A stretch of DNA of 17,833 bases. It comes from Deltaproteobacteria bacterium. Its GTDB lineage: Bacteria > Myxococcota_A > UBA9042 > DTJE01. Location: NCBI GenBank assembly GCA_013151875.1, contig JAADHL010000059.1, positions 1-17,833 on the forward strand, written 5' to 3'. Positions within the stretch are counted from its first letter, which is position 1; each line of letters begins with the position of its first letter. This document shows, one piece after another, positions 1 to 5,829 of this stretch. Made by a program: the position numbers and the translations under genes. Under the pieces are notes generated by a model that saw nothing but the letters and a program-made list of their open reading frames with translations, was not told where the DNA came from and made no database searches.

Positions 1-2
1 GA

Positions 3-53
3 ATCCTGCAAATACCGGCTATGGAAAACCTGAAACGGCATGAGATCGCGTGA
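3..53 (+). CDS. C-terminal end of an upstream gene (partial, left edge)
   Basis: The reading frame is open from the left edge and ends at TGA 51-53; the last residues read MENLKRHEIA. The stop overlaps the GTG start of the next gene by 4 bp (GTGA), an arrangement typical of translationally coupled genes in one operon. Only about 16 residues are visible, so no function can be assigned. The two other forward frames close earlier (TGA at 31 and at 41), so this frame is the best candidate, but the call rests on the overlap alone. Confidence 0.4.
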   Translation: MLQIPAMENLKRHEIA

Positions 54-57
54 TCTC
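42..57 (+). promoter_or_regulatory. Small hairpin enclosing the coupled stop/start junction
   Basis: GAGATC (42-47) and GATCTC (52-57) form a perfect 6-bp inverted repeat with loop GCGT. The GTG start at 50-52 begins in the loop and the upstream stop lies at 51-53. No strong Shine-Dalgarno sequence precedes the GTG, which fits translation by coupling: ribosomes finishing the upstream gene would open the hairpin. The structure is seen in the sequence; the role is inferred. Confidence 0.35.
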
Positions 58-1000
58 GGTGACCGGCAGGGAGGACGTGGCCCGCGTCTTCGTCGCCGAA
101 ATGAGGCGGGACCCTTCCCTGCGCATAGAATTCGTCGACGCCCTGGACCCCAGATACCCCAGGGCGGAAAAGTGGGTCATCATCGTTTCGACGCAGTTCG
201 GTTGCCCAGTTGGTTGCCTGATGTGCGAGACAGGGGGATGGTACAGAGGCAACCTCAGCGTCGATGAGATTCTGTGGCAGGTGGATCAGGTGGTCTTTGC
301 CCGCCACCCGGACGGGGTCGTGCCGTCCCGGAAGTTCAAGGTCCAGTTCGCGCGCATGGGCGAGCCGTCCCTGAACCCCGACGTGCTTGACGCCCTGCGG
401 GCCCTGCCCTCACGTTATCGTGCCGCCGGTCTGATCCCGTGCGTGGCCACCACGGCCCCTGCATCGGCCCGGCGCTGGTTCAATGAACTGTCCGCCATCA
501 AACGCGACATGTACTCCTGCGGCGCCTTTCAGTTGCAGTTTTCGGTCAATTCAACGGACGAGACCGTCCGGGACAGGGTCATGCCCGTACGCAAGTGGAG
601 CCTGGAGGAGATCGCGGATTTCGGCCATGGTTTCTACCGGCAGGGTGACCGAAAGGTGGTCCTGAACTTCGCGCTGGCCGAGGGCTGGCCCCTTGACGCG
701 GGCAGGCTGGCCGCTGTCTTTGACCCCGGATGCTTCATCATCAAGATCACGCCCCTGAATCCCACGGCGCGCGCGCGCGACAAAGGCATCGGCACGGTGC
801 TGTACACCGACCGTCAGGATGCATGCGACCGCGTGGTTGAGGAACTGGCCGCGTTCGGTTTCCAGACCATCATAAGCATCGGTTCGGACGAAGAGATGGC
901 CATTCGCAGCAACTGTGGGCAGGGAGTGGCTGTGGGCAGGGCCGCTTCAGGGTTCAAACAGGCCCGCGCGCAGGTCCTCGGCAGCCCCTTCATGCCTTGA
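50..1000 (+). CDS. Radical SAM protein of the RlmN/Cfr type, lacking the N-terminal domain and one catalytic Cys
   Basis: A 316-residue protein. The Fe-S cluster motif CPVGCLMC gives C52, C56 and C59 in the CX3CX2C spacing of RlmN and Cfr. Other family landmarks follow in order: RMGEPSLN (102-109, the GEP motif), QFSVNSTDETVRDRVMPV (163-180, matching the SLHA...R..IMP block), KITPLNP (232-238) and NCGQG (288-292). C289 aligns with the methyl-carrying Cys355 of E. coli RlmN. The residue aligned with Cys118, seven before the first cluster Cys, is Ile45. RlmN is usually about 350-400 residues; here the N-terminal accessory domain is missing. GTG at 50 is chosen because an in-frame TGA lies at 41-43 and the start overlaps the upstream stop. 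An ATG at 101 is a possible shorter start. Canonical members methylate C2 of adenine in 23S rRNA and tRNA. This one probably acts differently, and its substrate is unknown. Confidence 0.85.
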   Translation: MISVTGREDVARVFVAEMRRDPSLRIEFVDALDPRYPRAEKWVIIVSTQFGCPVGCLMCETGGWYRGNLSVDEILWQVDQVVFARHPDGVVPSRKFKVQFARMGEPSLNPDVLDALRALPSRYRAAGLIPCVATTAPASARRWFNELSAIKRDMYSCGAFQLQFSVNSTDETVRDRVMPVRKWSLEEIADFGHGFYRQGDRKVVLNFALAEGWPLDAGRLAAVFDPGCFIIKITPLNPTARARDKGIGTVLYTDRQDACDRVVEELAAFGFQTIISIGSDEEMAIRSNCGQGVAVGRAASGFKQARAQVLGSPFMP

Positions 1001-1068
1001 AATCACAGGGTCGTTCTGCTAACGTCCACGCGTTCCAAGTTGAACAGACTTCCAAATGGGGGAGAACC

Positions 1069-3354
1069 ATGGATTCTCCGGACGGATTCCCAAGCATCGG
1101 GGATAAACTCAGCAGCAGATTCCGGATCGTCTTCGGCAGGGGATCGGGCCCCATTGGCACGGTCTACAAGGCCCTCGATTTGGCCCTGGACATCCCGGTG
1201 GCGGTCAAGGTGTTCAAGCCAGAGCTCTTTGATTCCGAATTCAAGGACCAGAACCAGTTGAGGCTGTACCGCGCCCGCGCCTATCAGGACCCCAACCTCG
1301 TCAAGATTTACGAGGTGATGGAGGACGGCGGCCTTCACTTCATTACATGCCAGATGATGGAGGGGATGTCGCTGGCTGCCATCCTGGATCTGCACGCCGA
1401 AAGCGGCGAACACTTCACCATCCAGAAAATAAGGGCCATCCTGACCCGCATCATGGCCGGTCTCGAGGTTATCCACGCCGCGGGCGCGAACCACGGCAAT
1501 CTGAAGCCTCAGAATATCTATGTCCTGCCCGACAGACTGGCCCTGTCGGACCCATATTACCTGCTGTCCAGGCAGCTCCAGGAAGGCGAAGAGATACCGA
1601 TCGAGGATTACTATCGAGGTCCGGAGCAACTGTCCGACCCATCGCTCGACCTGAAGGAAACTGATATCTATTCGCTGGCACTGATCGCCGGTGAGTTGAT
1701 AACCGGAAATCCAGTGCAGCCCGGGACGCCCCTTTCCGACCAGGTCCCGCGCCTGACCGGGCGCATGGACGATTTCTTCGTAAAAGCGACCGCTACGGAA
1801 CCATTCGAGCGCTACAGAACCCTCGCCGAATTCGGTGAGGCCCTCAATGATGTCCTGGAACAGGTTGAGACCGAGGGCCTGTGGAAGCGGCGATATCACG
1901 AAACCGGCTCCTTCAGGGCCATCAAAGTGCATGCGCCCGAGGAAGATTCGGGAATCACCCCTCTGCCCGAACAGACCGGCCGGCCGGAATCCGAAGGTCC
2001 CGAAGTCATTGAGGAGGCCGAGGCAGTTGAGGAAGCGGCCGAGGTCGAAGAGGTCGTTGAGGAGGCCGTAACAGTCGAGGAAGCGGCCGGGGCCGAAGAG
2101 GTCGTCGAGGAGGCCGAGGCAGTCGAGGAAGCGGCCGAGGTCGAAGAGGTCGTTGAGGAAGCGACCGAGGACATGGTTGTCGAACCCGATGATTCAAGCG
2201 ACGAGGAGGTCCTCGACGAGGGCATAGAAGTACTCCCGGACGACATGCCGCCCCCGCCCCCCGAGGCCGCCGAAGAGGAAGGACGGGCTGAAGCCAAGGC
2301 TACCGTAATGGGCATGCCCGCGGTCACCAAGGAGGACCTCCAGACGGATGGGGCCTCTGAGTTCATGACGGAGGTCGTCGAGGAAGAGGCAACCATAGAG
2401 ACTCCGCCCATGCCCCCCGAGGCGCTGGACGAGGACGGGACCCTGGAGGTGGAATCACTGGGACATATGGCCCCTTTCGAAAAGGTGGAAGGCGTGCAGA
2501 CGGGCGCGCCTCCGCCGCAATCGTCCGAACCGGCGCCCATTCGAACCTTTGTTCTATTGTTTTCCCTGTTTGTTGTCGTGGGCGGCGCGGCCGTGCTGCT
2601 CTACATGAAATTCAGCGGCCCGGAAGAAGCTGTCCACGCACCGCCGGAGCCCGCGAAGATCGAGGCCCCCGCGCAAAAGCCCGCGCCACCGAAACCAGTT
2701 GCGGCCCCTGTCGTGGTGAAAGACGCCGGCACGGTCGCCGATCACGGCAACGCTGCGACTGGGGACACACCGTCGGAAATCTCAACGGCACCGGACCCCG
2801 GCGCACCCGTCGAGGCAAAAACCGTCGTGCCGAAACCTGAACCGCCCCCACGCACTCTGGCCGACATGTTGCGCTGCCCCGCTGGGATGGCCAAGGTGGT
2901 CATCGACGCCAAGATGCAGGACTCGCCGGGCGCGGACCCGAACAAGGCGGCTTTCTGCATGGACGCCTACGAATATCCGGGCATGGGGAAAAGGCCCCGG
3001 ACCAAGGTAAGCATCAGCGCGGCGAAAGCACTATGTAAAAAGGCCGGAAAGCAACTGTGCTCCTCGGCGCGATGGAAAGCGGCCTGCAATCGAACCTATC
3101 CCTACGGAAACAAGTTCAAGGCCGGCGCGTGCAACGTGGAAGGTTCCATCAAGGAATCCGGCTCATTCCCCGGATGTGTCACGCCTTCAGGTATCTACGA
3201 CCTGGTCGGCAACGCCTCGGAATGGCTTTCCGACAGAAAGCTGCACGGGGGCGACACAGCAGGGGGCGAGGGCAACACGTGCGCCTCACAGACCAAGCGC
3301 TTTATGCCGGGACCCACGAACGGTTTCCGCTGCTGCGCCGACGCCACACGCTGA
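1069..3354 (+). CDS. Membrane pseudokinase: kinase fold, acidic repeat linker, TM helix, periplasmic FGE-like domain
   Basis: A 761-residue protein. Residues about 18-265 form a protein-kinase fold: glycine loop GRGSGPIG (23-30), VAVK with K47, then HGNLKPQN (142-149) where HRDLKPxN is expected, SDPYY (160-164) where DFG is expected, GPEQL (184-188) and TDIYSLA (198-204). The catalytic Asp of HRD is Asn144; Lys47, Asn149 and Asp161 are kept. Residues 315-362 are three 16-residue acidic repeats. A helix at about 491-513 spans the membrane, then comes a Pro/Ala-rich spacer. Residues 603-757 are an FGE-sulfatase (SUMF1-type) domain, with CPAGM, GKQLCSSARW, YPYG, YDLVGNASEWL and NGFRCCAD. It holds ten Cys but no CX4C copper pair. 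The likely role is signal transduction across the membrane, without enzymatic phosphorylation. ATG 1069 is chosen for the GGGGGAG at 1058-1064. A TTG at 997, overlapping the previous stop, would add 24 residues. Confidence 0.85.
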   Translation: MDSPDGFPSIGDKLSSRFRIVFGRGSGPIGTVYKALDLALDIPVAVKVFKPELFDSEFKDQNQLRLYRARAYQDPNLVKIYEVMEDGGLHFITCQMMEGMSLAAILDLHAESGEHFTIQKIRAILTRIMAGLEVIHAAGANHGNLKPQNIYVLPDRLALSDPYYLLSRQLQEGEEIPIEDYYRGPEQLSDPSLDLKETDIYSLALIAGELITGNPVQPGTPLSDQVPRLTGRMDDFFVKATATEPFERYRTLAEFGEALNDVLEQVETEGLWKRRYHETGSFRAIKVHAPEEDSGITPLPEQTGRPESEGPEVIEEAEAVEEAAEVEEVVEEAVTVEEAAGAEEVVEEAEAVEEAAEVEEVVEEATEDMVVEPDDSSDEEVLDEGIEVLPDDMPPPPPEAAEEEGRAEAKATVMGMPAVTKEDLQTDGASEFMTEVVEEEATIETPPMPPEALDEDGTLEVESLGHMAPFEKVEGVQTGAPPPQSSEPAPIRTFVLLFSLFVVVGGAAVLLYMKFSGPEEAVHAPPEPAKIEAPAQKPAPPKPVAAPVVVKDAGTVADHGNAATGDTPSEISTAPDPGAPVEAKTVVPKPEPPPRTLADMLRCPAGMAKVVIDAKMQDSPGADPNKAAFCMDAYEYPGMGKRPRTKVSISAAKALCKKAGKQLCSSARWKAACNRTYPYGNKFKAGACNVEGSIKESGSFPGCVTPSGIYDLVGNASEWLSDRKLHGGDTAGGEGNTCASQTKRFMPGPTNGFRCCADATR
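2011..2154 (+). repeat. Tandem repeat, 3 x 48 bp, encoding an acidic 16-residue unit
   Basis: Three in-phase 48-bp units lie at 2011-2058, 2059-2106 and 2107-2154, each starting gaggaggcc and ending gaagaggtcgt plus t or c. Each encodes EEAxxVEEAAxxEEVV. Units 1 and 3 differ by a single base; unit 2 is more diverged. A partial fourth unit (gaggaagcg) follows. The array lies in the cytoplasmic linker between the kinase fold and the membrane helix, and its copy number may vary between strains. Confidence 0.9.
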
Positions 3355-3476
3355 AAGGAGCAATCTGCGCAGTAAATGTTTTGGTGTGATGCACGAATCA
3401 TCCGGCGGATTACCACACGCCCACGCGGCGGCCGGGCACAATACGCTGTCCGCAAACCAAAAACAGTGGACCAATC

Positions 3477-4772
3477 ATGATTGAACGCTACTCTACACCG
3501 GAAATACGCAGGATATGGTCCCCCGCGCGTCGATGGGAGATATTCCTCGACGTGGAATTGGCCTACCTGGACGCCCTGGAGGAGGACGGCATCGCGCCCG
3601 CGGGCGGCGCGGCCCTGATAAGGGAAAAAGTCAGGCTGGACCCGGCCCGGATCGAGGAACTGGAGTCCACGCTCAAACACGATGTCATCGCCTTCCTGAC
3701 GCATGTCGAAGAGCAGGCCGGCAAGGCGACCGCTTTCCTGCACTACGGGATGACTTCATCCGACGCCCTGGACACGGTGTACGCCCTTCAACTCAAGGAG
3801 GCCTCCGCACTGGTCAGGAAGGGCATTGTTGACCTGGAGCAGGCGCTTTGGGGACTGGCCGACGCCCATCGCAACACCGCGGTGGTCGGCCGAACACACG
3901 GTATGCACGCCGAGGCTACCTCTTTCGGCCTGGTGGCTCTGGGATGGAGAGAGGCAATATGCCGCGGCATCGAACGCTTTGATCGGGCCGTGGAACAGGT
4001 GACCGTCGGCAAGTTTTCCGGGGCGGTGGGCAACCTGGCATTCGGGGACCCTGAAAGGGAGGCGCGGGTCCTGGCCCGACTGGGCCTGGGGGTGGAACCA
4101 GTCGCCACGCAGGTGGTCGCACGTGATCGTCACGCCCAGTTTTTTACCACCCTGGCCGTGATCGGCGGGACCATCGAGCAGATCGCCGTCAACATCCGCC
4201 ACATGCAACGCAGCGAGGTCGGCGAGGTACACGAATCATTCGGCGGCGGTCAACGTGGCAGTTCCGCAATGCCCCACAAAAAGAACCCCATTGGCAGCGA
4301 AAATGTCTGCGGGCAGACGCGCCTGCTGAGATCGTGGGCGCTGGCCGCCCTGGAAGACGTGGCCCTGTGGCACGAAAGAGACATCAGCCACTCCAGCGTC
4401 GAACGCGTGATAGGTCCTGACGCCACCGCCACCATGGAGTTCACCGCAAAGAGGCTGGCGCGCATCGTTTCAAACCTCGTGGTCCACGAGGATCGCATGG
4501 CCGCGAATCTGGACGCTTCCGGCGGCATGGTGTTTTCCGAGGGCGTGCTGCTGGCGCTGGTGCGCAAGGGACTTAGGCGCCAAGAGGCCTATGGACTTGT
4601 ACAAAAGGCCGCACTGAAAGCGGCCGATGGGGGCGCCGGCTTCGAAGAAAACCTGGTCGCGGACGCGGAAGTCAGGGCGCTGTTGTCCGAGGATGAAATA
4701 CGGAGATGTTTCTCGGTGGACGAGCATCTCAGGTTTCGTGACGCAATCTACGATCGGCGGACCTGCCGATGA
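3477..4772 (+). CDS. purB: Adenylosuccinate lyase
   Basis: A 431-residue enzyme of the fumarase/aspartase superfamily. It splits fumarate from SAICAR (step 8 of purine synthesis) and from adenylosuccinate (AMP formation). The superfamily signature GSSAMPHKKNP is at 261-271 and carries the flexible-loop catalytic serine. GRTHGMHAE (138-146) supplies the catalytic His141. LKHDV (66-70) and HYGMTSSD (89-96) are further family landmarks. Length is normal for the short bacterial PurB class. ATG 3477 is the first usable start; it has no clear Shine-Dalgarno sequence, only GTGGA at 3467-3471. The 122 bp upstream separate it from the pseudokinase gene, and no convincing promoter or terminator was found there. 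purS follows after 84 bp containing a large hairpin. Confidence 0.96.
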   Translation: MIERYSTPEIRRIWSPARRWEIFLDVELAYLDALEEDGIAPAGGAALIREKVRLDPARIEELESTLKHDVIAFLTHVEEQAGKATAFLHYGMTSSDALDTVYALQLKEASALVRKGIVDLEQALWGLADAHRNTAVVGRTHGMHAEATSFGLVALGWREAICRGIERFDRAVEQVTVGKFSGAVGNLAFGDPEREARVLARLGLGVEPVATQVVARDRHAQFFTTLAVIGGTIEQIAVNIRHMQRSEVGEVHESFGGGQRGSSAMPHKKNPIGSENVCGQTRLLRSWALAALEDVALWHERDISHSSVERVIGPDATATMEFTAKRLARIVSNLVVHEDRMAANLDASGGMVFSEGVLLALVRKGLRRQEAYGLVQKAALKAADGGAGFEENLVADAEVRALLSEDEIRRCFSVDEHLRFRDAIYDRRTCR

Positions 4773-4780
4773 AGGGATCA

Positions 4781-4818
4781 CGGCCACGGCGCCGTCCTGG
4801 AACGACGGGGCGTGGCCG
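4781..4818 (+). promoter_or_regulatory. Strong intercistronic hairpin between purB and purS
   Basis: CGGCCACG (4781-4788) pairs perfectly with CGTGGCCG (4811-4818). Inside, CCGTC (4792-4796) pairs with GACGG (4804-4808) around the loop CTGGAAC, leaving a small GCG/GG internal loop. The hairpin begins 9 bp after the purB stop and ends 38 bp before the purS start, and no U-run follows it. It therefore fits an mRNA-stabilising or processing element, or a Rho-sensitive attenuator, better than an intrinsic terminator. It would let purB and purSQL messages differ in level. Confidence 0.6.
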
Positions 4819-4856
4819 CAGATGGTGACAATTCACTGCTAACCGGCGGAAAGACA

Positions 4857-5138
4857 ATGTCTGAAAAGGGAAAAGTTCAGGTTTCGGTGGTCGTCCTTCC
4901 CAAGGCGGAAATCCTTGACCCGCAGGGAAAGGCGGTATTGGGTTCTCTGAAGAGCCTGGGTTTCGACGAGGTCGCGGATTGCCGAATAGGCAAAGTGGTG
5001 CGCCTGACCCTGAATGGTGACGGGTCCGACAACGCCCTGATCCGTCGGAAGGTGTCCGATATGGCATCGTCGCTTCTGTCAAACCCGATCACCGAGGATT
5101 TCGAAATCGTGTTCGACAAAGGGGACGAATCGAAATGA
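4857..5138 (+). CDS. purS: Phosphoribosylformylglycinamidine synthase subunit PurS
   Basis: A 93-residue subunit that bridges PurQ and PurL in the three-part FGAM synthase and helps channel ammonia. Family landmarks are VVLPKAEILDPQGKA (residues 11-25), SLGF near residue 33, and the C-terminal block LLSNPITEDFEI (72-83). The length is slightly above the usual 80-85 residues. ATG 4857 is preferred over an in-frame upstream start at 4812, because GGCGGAAAG lies just upstream and the homologous part begins near it. The 4812 start would also fall inside the hairpin. The stop overlaps the purQ start as ATGA, so the two are translationally coupled. Confidence 0.93.
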   Translation: MSEKGKVQVSVVVLPKAEILDPQGKAVLGSLKSLGFDEVADCRIGKVVRLTLNGDGSDNALIRRKVSDMASSLLSNPITEDFEIVFDKGDESK

Positions 5139-5824
5139 AGTTCTCAATTGTCGTTTTCCCAGGCAGCAACTGCGACCGCGACTGTCACCATGTGCTGACA
5201 AGGGTCATGGGCCAGGAAGCGGACTACGTGTTTCACAAAGAGCGCGCCCTGCCCGCCACGGATTGCGTGATACTGCCGGGCGGATTCTCGTACGGCGACT
5301 ACCTGAGGTCCGGCGCCATAGCCCGTTTCTCGCCCATCATGGACGACGTGGTGCGATTCGCCGGTGACGGCGGCCTGGTGCTGGGCATCTGCAACGGGTT
5401 TCAGGTCATGCTCGAGGCGGGCCTGCTTCCCGGCGCAATGCGTCCCAACCGCAATGGGCGATTCATCTGCAGCGACGTCAGGCTGAAGGTCGAAAACAAC
5501 CGGACCCCGCTGACGCGGGCAACACAAGAACACGGGCTGCTCACCATGCCCATCGCCCATGCCGACGGCAACTACTACGCCCCTGCCGATGTCCTTGATG
5601 ATATTGAAAAACACGGTCAGGTACTGTTCAGGTACGTGGACGCGAAAGGTCGTCCCAGGGACAGCGCCAATCCTAACGGCTCCCTGAACAACATAGCCGG
5701 GGTGATGAACCGGGCCGGCAACTGTTTCGGGATGATGCCTCACCCCGAGCGCGCCAGCGAGGCGGGTCTGGGAAGCGAGGATGGCAAGGTCCTGTTCGAA
5801 TCGTTGATCCAGGGAAGGGGCTGA
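5135..5824 (+). CDS. purQ: Phosphoribosylformylglycinamidine synthase, glutamine amidotransferase subunit PurQ
   Basis: A 229-residue class I glutamine amidotransferase that releases ammonia from glutamine for FGAM synthesis. The nucleophile is C86 in LGICNGFQ (83-90); H203 and E205 in MPHPER (201-206) complete the triad. VFPGSNCDRD (7-16) and PGGFSYGDYLRSGA (48-61) are typical of PurQ. Length matches the stand-alone PurQ of PurS-dependent systems. The ATGA overlap with purS and a GGGGA about 10 bp upstream support the start. purL begins 5 bp after the stop. Confidence 0.97.
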   Translation: MKFSIVVFPGSNCDRDCHHVLTRVMGQEADYVFHKERALPATDCVILPGGFSYGDYLRSGAIARFSPIMDDVVRFAGDGGLVLGICNGFQVMLEAGLLPGAMRPNRNGRFICSDVRLKVENNRTPLTRATQEHGLLTMPIAHADGNYYAPADVLDDIEKHGQVLFRYVDAKGRPRDSANPNGSLNNIAGVMNRAGNCFGMMPHPERASEAGLGSEDGKVLFESLIQGRG

Positions 5825-5829
5825 AAGCT

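Noticed and set aside
997..1068. TTG start at 997 for the pseudokinase
   Set aside because: It overlaps the upstream stop but has no clear ribosome-binding site. ATG 1069 has GGGGGAG at good spacing, and the added 24 residues show no domain features. Kept only as an alternative.
3355..3476. Promoter or terminator between the pseudokinase gene and purB
   Set aside because: The short palindrome ATCCGGCGGAT and a 4-bp GCCC/GGGC pairing occur, but there is no U-run and no convincing -35/-10 pair.
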